A stretch of 64,000 nt of DNA from Streptomyces griseoruber (lineage in GTDB: Bacteria; Actinomycetota; Actinomycetes; Streptomycetales; Streptomycetaceae): the NCBI RefSeq assembly GCF_001514205.1, contig NZ_KQ948770.1, positions 298,057 through 362,056 of the forward strand. Reading direction: 5' to 3'. Within the stretch, counting starts at the first letter, position 1, and each line of letters begins with the position of its first letter. Of this stretch, positions 36,977-45,142 are shown in pieces. Both the position numbers and the translations under genes were made by a program. The notes beneath the pieces are model-generated. The model searched no databases. It worked only from the letters and a program-made list of their open reading frames with translations, and had not been told where the DNA came from.

Positions 36977-38938
36977 GTGCGCATGCGCAGCACTTCGGCC
37001 GCGACGGCACTCGCGGTCCTCTTCAGCTCGGCGGCGCTGAGCGTCATGGCGGCGGGGACCGCCTCGGCCGCCGCCACCACCGTCACCAACACCGGCGGTC
37101 TGGTCGTGGACGGCGCCCTCCAGCGGGTGTTCGTCGGCGACGCGGCGAACGGCCGGATCCTCGCCTCCGACTACAACGGCACCCTCGTCGACGTGAACGC
37201 CGGCTTCGGCAGCGTCAGCGACCTGGCCCTCTCGGACGACGGCTCCACCCTGTACGCGGCCCTGCCCAACACGCACCAGATCCTCGCGCTCGACCCGGCC
37301 ACCCTGGACGTCAAGCAGACGTACACGATCCCCACCGACACCGGCCCGCGCCACCTGGCCTTCGCCGGCGGCAAGGCGTGGTTCTCGTACGGCGACCAGT
37401 GGGACGGCGACATCGGCTCCGTCGACCCGGCGGTGGACCCGGCGAGCGGCACCGACCCGGTGGCGATGGCGCAGTTCCCGACCGAGGGCACCTCGATCGG
37501 CATCTGGGGCCAGGCGCTGCTGGACACCGACCCGAACCGGCCGGGCCTGCTGGCCGTCGGCGAGACCGGCATCTCCACCGACTCCATGGCCGTCGTCGAC
37601 GTCTCGGGCGCCACCACCAAGGCCACCGCCTGGTACGACGGCGACTACACCCTGAACAGCGGCATCGGGGACATCGACCTGGTCCCCGGCTCCGACGAGG
37701 TGCTGGTCAACGGCACCGACCGGGACGCGTGGGCGGACGGCAAGTTCACCAAGGCCGGCGCCTACCCCGGCGCGTGGGGCGCCGACGTCGCGCCGAACGG
37801 GCTGGTCGCCCAGGTCGCCGCCGGCAAGGTCGCGGTCTACCGGCCGAACGCCACGCAGCCGCTGCGCACCTACACCGTCGGCTCGTCCTCCGACTACAAC
37901 GTCGGCACGGTGCGCTGGGCGCCGGACTCCTCGCGGATCTTCGCGCTCGTCCCGGGCAGCGGCACCTACACGCTCAGGGCCCTCACCCAGCCGACGCTGA
38001 ACGTGCCGACGCTCACGGTCAACGCCCCCAGCTCGGCGACCCGCGCCAAGAAGCTCACCGTCACCGGCAGGATCTCGGCGACGGTCCCGCTGCCCGCGGG
38101 CGTCAAGCTCTCCGTCACCCGCACCGACCTCGACAGCCCCAGCGGCAAGGCGCTCGCCGCCGTCACGGTCAAGGCGGACGGCACGTACTCCTTCACGGAC
38201 ACCCCGCCGGCCGGCGGCACGGTCACCTACAAGGTCACCTACGCGGGCGACGCCGAGCACATCGCGGTCTCCGCCTCCGACAAGGTCGCGGTGTCCCGCG
38301 CCGCGACGAGCCTGAGCCTGAACAACAACGGCAAGCTGTACAACTACGGCGCCGATGTGAAGTTCACCGCGCACCTCGGCTCGACGTACAAGAACCGCAC
38401 GGTCGAGATCTGGGCGGACCCCTTCGGCAGCGACAAGCCGAAGAAGCTGATCAAGAAGGGGAAGGTCAACTCCAGCGGCAACATCGCCGCCTGGGTGGAC
38501 ATGACCCGGGACACCACCGTCACCGCGGTCTTCACGGGCGACTCCCGCTACCAGCCGAAGACCGTGAAGGCCACGGCCTACGCGCGGGTCAAGGTCTCCA
38601 CCGCCGTCTCGAAGCACTACAGGACGGCGAAGATCGGCTCGACGTCCTACTACTGGTTCCACAAGAACACCGACCCGCTGCTCACCACGACGATGACCTA
38701 CTACCCGGGCCGTCAGCAGCGCTTCGACCTCCAGGTCTACTACCAGGGTTCGTGGTACTCGACGGACTCGGAGTGGTTCCCCGTCGGTGCGAACGGGAAG
38801 TCGGCCGTCAGCCTCGGGGCGCCCGGTGAGTCGGGCATCCGGGCCCGGATGCGCTCGGTGTACGTCAACGGCTCGTCCGGCGACAGCGTGAACTCCACGA
38901 CGTACGGCGCCTGGAAGTACCTGTACTTCAGCAACTGA
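36977..38938 (+). CDS. Secreted beta-propeller plus Ig-like domain protein
   Basis: 653 aa. Sec signal peptide (MRSTSAATALAVLFSSAALS... ending TASA). Residues ~35-350 resemble a YVTN/WD-like propeller (VVDGALQRVFVGDAANGRILASD; TIPTDTGPRHLAFAGGKAWFSYG). Two Ig-like or CnaB-like repeats follow (LTVTGRISATVPLP; KVTYAGDAEHIAV), then a Tyr/Lys-rich C-terminal domain. Probably extracellular, role unknown. GTG 36977 is chosen to begin the signal peptide. Confidence 0.78.
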   Translation: MRMRSTSAATALAVLFSSAALSVMAAGTASAAATTVTNTGGLVVDGALQRVFVGDAANGRILASDYNGTLVDVNAGFGSVSDLALSDDGSTLYAALPNTHQILALDPATLDVKQTYTIPTDTGPRHLAFAGGKAWFSYGDQWDGDIGSVDPAVDPASGTDPVAMAQFPTEGTSIGIWGQALLDTDPNRPGLLAVGETGISTDSMAVVDVSGATTKATAWYDGDYTLNSGIGDIDLVPGSDEVLVNGTDRDAWADGKFTKAGAYPGAWGADVAPNGLVAQVAAGKVAVYRPNATQPLRTYTVGSSSDYNVGTVRWAPDSSRIFALVPGSGTYTLRALTQPTLNVPTLTVNAPSSATRAKKLTVTGRISATVPLPAGVKLSVTRTDLDSPSGKALAAVTVKADGTYSFTDTPPAGGTVTYKVTYAGDAEHIAVSASDKVAVSRAATSLSLNNNGKLYNYGADVKFTAHLGSTYKNRTVEIWADPFGSDKPKKLIKKGKVNSSGNIAAWVDMTRDTTVTAVFTGDSRYQPKTVKATAYARVKVSTAVSKHYRTAKIGSTSYYWFHKNTDPLLTTTMTYYPGRQQRFDLQVYYQGSWYSTDSEWFPVGANGKSAVSLGAPGESGIRARMRSVYVNGSSGDSVNSTTYGAWKYLYFSN

Positions 38939-38961
38939 TCCCTCGTCCGAGGGATGACATG

Positions 38962-38988
38962 GCCCGGAGGGAATGTCCTCCGGGCTTT
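38962..38988 (+). terminator. Intrinsic terminator
   Basis: 9-bp stem GCCCGGAGG / CCTCCGGGC (38962-38970 and 38977-38985), 6-base loop, then TTT. A smaller hairpin ATCCCTCG-TC-CGAGGGAT (38938-38955) precedes it. Confidence 0.82.
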
Positions 38989-39008
38989 CGTCGTTAGGGC
39001 TGGCAGAA

Positions 39009-39024
39009 AGTTCAATGCTCAACT
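39009..39024 (+). promoter_or_regulatory. Putative operator/promoter element before pirin
   Basis: AGTTCAATGCTCAACT is an imperfect inverted repeat followed by TAAACT, a possible -10. It is A/T-rich for this genome and lies 37 bases before the pirin start codon. Recognising protein unknown. Confidence 0.35.
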
Positions 39025-39060
39025 AAACTGGGACGCACGTCGCCCAAGGAGGTAGGGACC

Positions 39061-40032
39061 ATGCCTGCAGTGACCGTCGAGAACCCGCTGACGCTGCCGC
39101 GTGTCGCCGCGTCGGCCGAGGCCGTGGCGCGTCCCGTGCTGGGTGTCACGACCGCGCCGAGCGGTTTCGAAGGTGAGGGTTTCCCCGTTCGCCGGGCGTT
39201 CGCGGGGATCCACTACCGCCATCTGGATCCGTTCATCATGATGGATCAGATGGGTGAGGTGGAGTATCAGCCTGGGGAGCCGAAAGGGACCCCGTGGCAC
39301 CCGCACCGCGGCTTCGAGACCGTCACCTACATCATCGACGGGATCTTCGACCACCAGGACAGCCAGGGCGGCGGCGGCACCATCACCAACGGCGACACCC
39401 AGTGGATGACGGCCGGCTCGGGTCTGCTCCACATCGAGGCGCCGCCGGAGTCGCTGGTCATGTCCGGCGGTCTCTTCCACGGCCTGCAGCTGTGGGTGAA
39501 CCTGCCGGCCAAGGACAAGATGATGGCGCCGCGCTACCAGGACATCCGCGGCGGGCACGTACAGCTCCTCACCACCCCCGACGGCGGTGCGCTGCTGCGG
39601 GTCATCGCCGGCGAGCTGGACGGGCACGCGGGGCCGGGCATCACCCACACCCCGATCACCATGGTTCACGCGACCCTCGCGCCCGGCGCGGAGCTCACTC
39701 TTCCGTGGCGGGAGGACTTCAACGGCCTGGCGTACGTCCTCGCGGGCAAGGGCGCGGTGGGCGCGGAGCGCCGTCCGATCCACCTGGGTCAGACCGCGGT
39801 CTTCGGCGCGGGCTCCTCGCTGACGGTCCGCGCGGACGAGAAGCAGGATGCAAACACGCCGGACCTGGAGGTCGTGCTGCTGGGCGGACAGCCGATCCGT
39901 GAGCCGATGGCGCACTACGGCCCGTTCGTCATGAACACCAAGGACGAGCTGCAGCAGGCGTTCGAGGACTTCCAGAAGGGGCGGCTGGGAACGATCCCGG
40001 CAGTGCACGGCATGTCTGAGGGCGGACTGTAG
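39061..40032 (+). CDS. Pirin family protein, full-length copy spanning the element's left junction
   Basis: 323 aa bicupin pirin, with metal-type His in HLDPFIMMDQMG, WHPHRGFETVTYIIDG and HIEAPP and a C-terminal cupin. AAGGAGGT precedes ATG 39061. The first 222 bases (74 codons) are the host 5' part. From codon 75 (AAA 39283) the sequence is a second allele of the segment found again at 53766-54524. Third-position T codons are frequent before the junction and rare after it, so the gene appears mosaic. The locus corresponds to the S. coelicolor pirin gene that holds the phiC31 attB. Confidence 0.9.
   Translation: MPAVTVENPLTLPRVAASAEAVARPVLGVTTAPSGFEGEGFPVRRAFAGIHYRHLDPFIMMDQMGEVEYQPGEPKGTPWHPHRGFETVTYIIDGIFDHQDSQGGGGTITNGDTQWMTAGSGLLHIEAPPESLVMSGGLFHGLQLWVNLPAKDKMMAPRYQDIRGGHVQLLTTPDGGALLRVIAGELDGHAGPGITHTPITMVHATLAPGAELTLPWREDFNGLAYVLAGKGAVGAERRPIHLGQTAVFGAGSSLTVRADEKQDANTPDLEVVLLGGQPIREPMAHYGPFVMNTKDELQQAFEDFQKGRLGTIPAVHGMSEGGL
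39262..39305. other. Left junction of the element (attB-like)
   Basis: Around the probable AA crossover (39283-39284), the left arm CCTGGGGAGCCG and right arm AGGGACCCCGTGGCACCCGC both resemble the two halves of the phiC31 attB read in reverse. No phage-like P arm is visible here, unlike at the right end. Confidence 0.6.
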
Positions 40033-40119
40033 GGCTCACTACGGCCGCATGTGGACGAGTCCACCCGGAAAGGGGTGAGGCTCGTCCGCGCTCGCAGCCG
40101 CCTTCTTGGTCTCCTAGTG

Positions 40120-40170
40120 GGCCAGATCGGTGCCCTGCGGGGATCTTCCCCGCAGGGCACCGATCTGGCC
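40120..40170. terminator. Perfect 23-bp stem terminator
   Basis: Arms 40120-40142 and 40148-40170 (key arm GGCCAGATCGGTGCCCTGCG) with a 5-base loop, between the pirin gene and the convergent gene at 40256. Strong and bidirectional. Confidence 0.88.
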
Positions 40171-40255
40171 GTTTCCTGATGACTGGCGTGGGGTGTGACG
40201 GTCGTAATCGAGTGTCCTGCAGACTGAGTGCGGACTGCCGAGCGCTACTCGTGGC

Positions 40256-41158
40256 TCAGAAGAGTGGGATGCCGAGGTTTGCCGAAACCAACTGGGCAAC
40301 CCCTGTCCAGCCAAGGGCGGGCAGGTTGGCCCTGGCGCTCTGAAGCACCCTCTCCGCGAGCTGGCGAACCCGACCGGACTCAGGTGCGGCTATGGCGAGC
40401 TCCGTCTGCAGAGCCTCCACGTCGGCGACGACCATGGCTCGGACCTCCTCTGGCACGTCCGCTGACTGCGCGGCGGCCAGAACCTCGCGCGCGAACTGCG
40501 TGAGCTGCTGGGGGTCGTAGCCGAAGGTGTTGTTCTGGGTGTTGTCCTGTCCCATCTGGGGCGCGCCCCCGTTAACGGTGATGTTCCACTCGTTGTGGAT
40601 CCTGGGCTGTCGCTGATCGTTCAAGAAGTTCCTCACAGAGATGGGATCTTTGAACCCGCACTCGATGCCGAGGGTGGTCAGGGTGACGGCACGAACCGTT
40701 TGAGGCGACCGGGAATCAACCGTCACGATCCCGTTCGCCTCTAGGTATTCGACGGCCCGGAAGACTTCGGCAACCTCCAGAATTTCGTCCAGAACGGCCG
40801 TGCGCATGGAGCACAGGAAGTCGATCAACTCCAGTCGGGTCGTCGGGTAGGTCTCCATGGCGGCTGCTACAAGCCCGTTGATGGCATGGTCGAGCCTTAT
40901 GCGGGGGTTATCCCGGTCTGCAATGAGCCGCTCAGCTTCAGCTACTCCGTGTGCGGTGAGCGAGCAGGCCGTTCCAGAGGCACAGAGCTCGGTGTTGTGC
41001 ACCATGCCCGCGCCCCTGAGGTAGTCGATGAGGGCGACCAAGCCGTCATCGCCGGGCGGATACCAGAAAGGCTCCGCGTCCACCAAGGCTTGGGTGTCGC
41101 CGTTGGACTCCCCGCGCAGCCAGACCAGGAGCAGGTCCGCCTCTCTCTCGATCGTCAC
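40256..41158 (-). CDS. Unknown protein with winged-helix-like modules and an Asn/Gln-rich amyloid-like segment
   Basis: 300 aa, no named family recognised. Residues 1-190 look like two helical/winged-helix units (VALIDYLRGAGMVHN; AVEYLEANGIVTVDSRS). A short segment near 195-215, ITVNGGAPQMGQDNTQNNTF, is reminiscent of RHIM/BASS amyloid-signalling motifs (Q-hydrophobic-G, repeated Asn/Gln). The last ~85 residues form charged helices ending GWTGVAQLVSANLGIPLF. GTG 41158 lacks a good ribosome site, so the start is uncertain. Last gene of a leftward cargo group on the element. Confidence 0.6.
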   Translation of the reverse strand: MTIEREADLLLVWLRGESNGDTQALVDAEPFWYPPGDDGLVALIDYLRGAGMVHNTELCASGTACSLTAHGVAEAERLIADRDNPRIRLDHAINGLVAAAMETYPTTRLELIDFLCSMRTAVLDEILEVAEVFRAVEYLEANGIVTVDSRSPQTVRAVTLTTLGIECGFKDPISVRNFLNDQRQPRIHNEWNITVNGGAPQMGQDNTQNNTFGYDPQQLTQFAREVLAAAQSADVPEEVRAMVVADVEALQTELAIAAPESGRVRQLAERVLQSARANLPALGWTGVAQLVSANLGIPLF

Positions 41159-41267
41159 GGAAGGATGCTAGTACGAGGGTTGACGTTTCGGACCGTCGAT
41201 GATCACGCGGTCGACTCGGTTGCCGAGCGCGGATGGCGAAGGGCCCACTCAAACCGTATTTGTCGCT

Positions 41268-41768
41268 CTAACTCCAGCCGTCGAGTGAGACCTGCGGGCC
41301 TCCTGCGAGGTACTGATGGAGGGCACTGGCTGTGGTGTCCACGAATTCGTCGGGGATGGCGTCGGCGTCGACCCAGCGGACCTGGGCGTGTTTGCGTGGC
41401 TCGCGGTTTTCGGGTTCGCCGGTCCATTCGTGGGCAGCGAAGACGACGGTGAGGAAGCCGTTGGGGGCCTCCACACCCCAAGCGCCATGGATGATGTGGG
41501 CGACCTGCAGGGACTCTGGCTTCACGGTCAGGCCGGTCTCCTCGTACAGCTCCCGCACGGCCGTTTCCGTGATCGGCTCGCCGGGTTCGCTCTTGCCGAC
41601 AGGGAGGTCCCACATGCCCTGGGCGAACTTGGCGTTCTGGCTGCGCTGGAGGAGGACGACGCGGTTGGTGGCCTTGTCGTGGACGATGACGGCGGCGACC
41701 AGGAGGGTCATGGATTCGAGGGCGGGCGGGAGGGCTTTGGGCTGGTCGTCGGTTGTCCGCTGAGCCAC
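41268..41768 (-). CDS. NUDIX hydrolase
   Basis: 166 aa. NUDIX box, GX5EX7REUXEEXGU pattern: begins GKSEPGEPITETAV and continues RELYEETGL. Hydrolyses a nucleoside diphosphate linked to another moiety; substrate unknown. GTG 41768 sits behind AAGGGA, 36 bases after the XRE/TPR gene, so the two are probably co-transcribed. Confidence 0.86.
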   Translation of the reverse strand: MAQRTTDDQPKALPPALESMTLLVAAVIVHDKATNRVVLLQRSQNAKFAQGMWDLPVGKSEPGEPITETAVRELYEETGLTVKPESLQVAHIIHGAWGVEAPNGFLTVVFAAHEWTGEPENREPRKHAQVRWVDADAIPDEFVDTTASALHQYLAGGPQVSLDGWS

Positions 41769-41804
41769 GGCTGGTGTCCCTTCGTCGGCCGGTTGGTGGG
41801 CAGC

Positions 41805-43160
41805 TTAGGCCAGCGCTTCGCGTGCGCGGCGGGCGAGTTCGGCGGCTCCGGGCACTCTGCGGCGCTGGTAGATGGAGAGTGTGGAGCGGAGCGAGGTGAT
41901 CGCTTTGCGGGTGCGGCCGGAGGTCATGCCTTCCATGAGGGTCAGGGCCTGGGACCAGGCTGCTACGGCCTCGTCGGCCCGGGCCTGGGTGGCGAGGCTG
42001 TCGCCGAGGTCGGCGTAGGTGAGGGCGTGGACGCGCTTGTACTTCTCGGGGTCCCACCGGACCAGGGCGTCGCGGTGCTGCTGTTCGGTGCCGATGTAGT
42101 CGGCGAGGTCGGTGAGAGTGCGGGCGGTGTGGCTGGCGACGGTGCCGGAGGCGGGGCCGCTGACGCGGGAGTAGCTGGGCTGGGGACCGTCGTCGCGCAG
42201 TAGGGCGTCTTCGGCGGCGAGCAGGGCGCGGGCCGCTGCAGGTTTCTCGCCTGTGGCGGCGTAGGCGCGGGCGTGGGTGATGTGGAGGAGGGCCTCGGTC
42301 TGGCCGTCGACGTGGCCGAAGCTGCGGGCGAGGGATCCTTCGACGAGGTCCACGCAGTGGCGGGGCTGCTTGAGGCTGAGGGCCTGGTGGGCGAGGGCGC
42401 GCATCATCCAGGCGGCGTGTCCGTGGGGATCGGCTTCGCAGGCGAGTTGGTAGCCGACCTGGTAGTAGCGCTGGGCGGCACCTTCCTGGCCGAGGTCGTG
42501 GTGCTTCCAGCCTGCCAGGTAAGCGAGTTCGGCCACGGCGCCGAACGCGGCCTGTCGTAAGACTTCGTTCGGGTAGCGGCCTCGGAGCATGGGGGCGGCG
42601 GTGTCGGCGAGGTAAGCGGTGACCGTGGTCAGGCCGTGGCCGCCGCCGAGCCGTTCGTCGGCCGCACTGAAGGCTGCGGTGATTTGGCGTACGACGTCCA
42701 CGTCCTCTGTCCCGACCACGGACGTTCCGGTGCGAGCGCGGAGCATGCGGGCGGTGGCCTCGTGGTCGTGGGTGAGCGGCATGGCGACGCCGGCGGTGGT
42801 GAAGGCGGCCACCGCGAGGAAGCGGCGGCGCTCGACATCGGCACGGCCGAGGTCGGTTGCGGCCAGGACGGGATCCCGCTCGTCCGCAATCTCGGCGTCT
42901 GGTGCGCGCAGGCCGATCTCGGTCCGGCTGACGGTCCGGCCTGCCCGGCGTGACAGAGCTTCGGCGAGGTACTGGCCCGTCCGGCCGGTGGGCTGGCGGG
43001 TGCCGTTCACCCAGTGGGAGACGGCCGACTTGTTGGTCTGGAGGAGCTCGCCGTTCTCGGCCGCGATGCGTCGGATGTCCTTGGCCAGGGCCTCGTACGT
43101 GCAGCCGGTCGCGTCGATGATGTCGCGCAGGCGGGAGTTGGGTTCTCTCTGCGCTGCCAC
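41805..43160 (-). CDS. XRE-type HTH regulator with TPR-like domain
   Basis: 451 aa. N-terminal HTH (RLRDIIDATGCTYEALAKDIRRIAAE...TNKSAVSHWVNGTRQP) binds DNA, followed by a hydrophobic/Arg-rich linker (RRRFLAVAAFTTAGVAMP) and about 280 residues of TPR-like helices (LRQAAFGAVAELAYLAGWKHHDLG; ALTYADLGDSLATQARADEAVAAW). This architecture is common in Streptomyces regulators on mobile elements and near NUDIX and phosphotransferase genes. GTG 43160 has GGAGG six bases upstream. Divergent from the 43386 gene, so it may control both directions. Confidence 0.84.
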   Translation of the reverse strand: MAAQREPNSRLRDIIDATGCTYEALAKDIRRIAAENGELLQTNKSAVSHWVNGTRQPTGRTGQYLAEALSRRAGRTVSRTEIGLRAPDAEIADERDPVLAATDLGRADVERRRFLAVAAFTTAGVAMPLTHDHEATARMLRARTGTSVVGTEDVDVVRQITAAFSAADERLGGGHGLTTVTAYLADTAAPMLRGRYPNEVLRQAAFGAVAELAYLAGWKHHDLGQEGAAQRYYQVGYQLACEADPHGHAAWMMRALAHQALSLKQPRHCVDLVEGSLARSFGHVDGQTEALLHITHARAYAATGEKPAAARALLAAEDALLRDDGPQPSYSRVSGPASGTVASHTARTLTDLADYIGTEQQHRDALVRWDPEKYKRVHALTYADLGDSLATQARADEAVAAWSQALTLMEGMTSGRTRKAITSLRSTLSIYQRRRVPGAAELARRAREALA

Positions 43161-43332
43161 GATCGCCTCCCGTCCGGAGCTGTAAACCGCGTATACCGCT
43201 TCAACTGCCTCTCACCGTACCCACTGTGCGTGACGGAGGGTTCACTAATCATCAGCCGCCCGGCCCCGGTCCGACACCGTGACCAGGCTCCCCCCTTCGG
43301 CCGGGCGGCACCCGAAGTTCCGTACGCCTACA

Positions 43333-43364
43333 CCGGGTTCGGGCATTCCTGTGCCCGAACCCGG
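43333..43364 (+). terminator. Leader hairpin before the rightward cargo operon
   Basis: Perfect 13-bp stem CCGGGTTCGGGCA / TGCCCGAACCCGG (43333-43345 and 43352-43364) with a 6-base loop, ending 21 bases before GTG 43386. Candidate attenuator or terminator in the divergent promoter region (43161-43385). Confidence 0.65.
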
Positions 43365-43385
43365 CCGATCAGAGACGGAGACACG

Positions 43386-44135
43386 GTGACCACCATCGAC
43401 ACCACGGCCATCACGGTCCTACTGCCCGACGCGTTCGACGAGCGCTGGAGCCGCCTGCCCGGCATCCACGTCGACGGCCGGCGCATCACCATCGACCCGG
43501 CCGAGTACTTCTTCCGCTTCGAGTCCAGCTCCTGGCTCGTCGCCAACTGGGAGCTGGTCAAGTCCCATCTCTTGGACGTGGAGGAGACCACCGAGAGCGC
43601 GGTCGAGCAGCTCGCGCTGGACTTCATCAAGGCCCACGCCACCTCCACCTCGGACGCCGCCAAGGTGCTCTCCACCGCCTACGAGGTGTACGCCTACCTC
43701 TTCCGCGAGGAGCACCTCGCCGGCCTCGGCCTGCCGCAGATCACCGCCGAACACCTGCGGATGCTGCGCGAGGCGGCCACGCTGATGGCGCTGAACAAGG
43801 TGGAGCTGGACGGGCACATCTCCAACGTCGGCCCCTGCTGGTTCTTCCCCGCCGCCACGTCCGTCGTCTTCGACCTGGACGACGAGATGGGCGGCATGCT
43901 CGACGAGGTCTACCACGGCGGCTGGTTCAACGAGCACCGCCGCATCGAGTCCATCAAGGCCCACGCCGCCCTCGGCGGACGGCTCGTGCACGGCTGTCAG
44001 TCCGTGCCGGACCAGTCCGGCGGTGTCGTGGCGCCCTACGGTGCCTCGATGGCCACCTTCCGCAACGACCTCGCCGCTTTCAAGGCCGGCTGGATCGAGC
44101 AGGTCTACGCCCACCGCGTGAGCCCTGCCGCGTAG
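43386..44135 (+). CDS. Unknown cytosolic protein, first gene of rightward cargo group
   Basis: 249 aa, not recognised. No signal peptide or membrane segment. Contains Trp/Phe-rich helices (ESSSWLVANWELVKSHLLDVEE), a central helical region (LRMLREAATLMALNKVELDG) and a Gly/His-rich C-terminal part (VYHGGWFNEHRRIES; LVHGCQSVPDQSGGVVAPYG). GTG 43386 has GGAG upstream; reading further up would pass through the leader hairpin. Followed by the APH-like, methyltransferase and HAD genes. Confidence 0.7.
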   Translation: MTTIDTTAITVLLPDAFDERWSRLPGIHVDGRRITIDPAEYFFRFESSSWLVANWELVKSHLLDVEETTESAVEQLALDFIKAHATSTSDAAKVLSTAYEVYAYLFREEHLAGLGLPQITAEHLRMLREAATLMALNKVELDGHISNVGPCWFFPAATSVVFDLDDEMGGMLDEVYHGGWFNEHRRIESIKAHAALGGRLVHGCQSVPDQSGGVVAPYGASMATFRNDLAAFKAGWIEQVYAHRVSPAA

Positions 44136-44151
44136 CACCACAGTCCTGGCT

Positions 44152-44183
44152 CCGGGGCGGGCCAGCACTCTCGCCCGCCCCGG
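44152..44183 (+). terminator. Hairpin between the 43386 and 44230 genes
   Basis: 11-bp stem CCGGGGCGGGC / GCCCGCCCCGG (44152-44162 and 44173-44183) with a 10-base loop. Partial terminator or mRNA processing site. Confidence 0.55.
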
Positions 44184-44219
44184 ACGCCGCCAACAGCACT
44201 GGACGCCGCCAACAGCACT
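44182..44219. repeat. Perfect 19-bp tandem duplication
   Basis: GGACGCCGCCAACAGCACT occurs twice back to back (44182-44200, 44201-44219), right before the ribosome site of the APH-like gene. Looks like a recent slippage duplication. Confidence 0.9.
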
Positions 44220-44229
44220 GGAGCCCCTG

Positions 44230-45141
44230 ATGGAAACGAGCCTCAACGCCGATCTCCTGGACAACCTGCTGACCATCGCAGGCCGGTCCACCGCTGCGCG
44301 CGAGGAGGTGCGGGTGTGGTCGATGTCCGGCGTCGAGCGTCTGACCTTCACCGACGGCACCACCGCCATCTTCAAGTACGCCAAGAAGCCGTTCGACAGC
44401 GAGGATCAGGCACTCCGGCTGGCCCGCACCCTCGGTGTCCCGGTGCCTGCCGTTCACGCCTCAGCGGTCGTGGACGGCTGGCTCGGGATGCTGCTGGAGG
44501 ACCTCGGCGCTCCCGCCCGCGAGGCCGACGACCTCGACGGTGCCACTGCCGCCGTCGTTCTGCACCGCACCCGCACGGCTGCAGCCCTGCCGGTCCTCGA
44601 CCGGGAAGGGCTGCGCAGGCTTCCGAGCCGGGCTCTGGAGCACCTCGGCCAGCTGCGCAAGGCCGAGCGGTGGCAGGACGCCGACGATGTCGAGGACGCT
44701 CTCGTCCGGATCGCACATGGCGCCGAGGCCCGCTCGGTGGGTACTGCAACGGCGCCCTTCGGCTGGGTGCACTCCGAGTTCCACCCCACCAGCCTCCACA
44801 TCGGCCGACACGGCTGGAGGCTCCTGGACTTCGCCCGCGCCTTCACCGGCCCCGGCCTGCTCGACCTCGCCAGCTGGCATGGCACCCTCGACACCCCCGA
44901 CCCCGTACGCCTGCGCGTCTTCCTGGAGACCTACGTCACCGAGGGCGGCACCCCCGACGCCCTCACTCCGCGCGGTGGGCTCACCGCCGAGAACTGGGCG
45001 CTGGGTTGGCACCGCATGTGGGCCGTCGAGTGGTTCATGGAGCAGTCCATCCGCTGGATCAACGACCCGGCCACCGACCCCGCCTACATCAAGGCCGTAC
45101 GCCGCCACCTCACCGATGTCCTCCACCTCCTGGAGGTCTGA
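44230..45141 (+). CDS. APH-fold phosphotransferase-like protein with altered catalytic loop
   Basis: 303 aa. The layout is that of aminoglycoside/choline kinase-like enzymes: a Lys in TAIFKYAKKPF, a Brenner-type loop WVHSEFHPTSLHI and a downstream LLDFARAFTGPGLLDLA. The usual HGDxHxxN is HSEFHPTS, so the catalytic Asp is Glu and the metal-binding Asn is Ser; activity may be altered or lost. ATG 44230 has GGAG seven bases upstream. Probably modifies a small molecule made or met by the element; substrate unknown. Confidence 0.72.
   Translation: METSLNADLLDNLLTIAGRSTAAREEVRVWSMSGVERLTFTDGTTAIFKYAKKPFDSEDQALRLARTLGVPVPAVHASAVVDGWLGMLLEDLGAPAREADDLDGATAAVVLHRTRTAAALPVLDREGLRRLPSRALEHLGQLRKAERWQDADDVEDALVRIAHGAEARSVGTATAPFGWVHSEFHPTSLHIGRHGWRLLDFARAFTGPGLLDLASWHGTLDTPDPVRLRVFLETYVTEGGTPDALTPRGGLTAENWALGWHRMWAVEWFMEQSIRWINDPATDPAYIKAVRRHLTDVLHLLEV
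45131..45136 (+). promoter_or_regulatory. Ribosome binding site that sets the methyltransferase start
   Basis: GGAGGT six bases before GTG 45143. It shows that translation was designed to begin upstream of the in-frame TAG at 45206, whereas the downstream GTG 45218 has no such site. Confidence 0.75.
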
Positions 45142-45142
45142 C

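Noticed and set aside
39061-40032. Left pirin copy as a disrupted gene
   Set aside because: The frame is complete at 323 codons with all pirin motifs; only the right-hand copy lacks a start.
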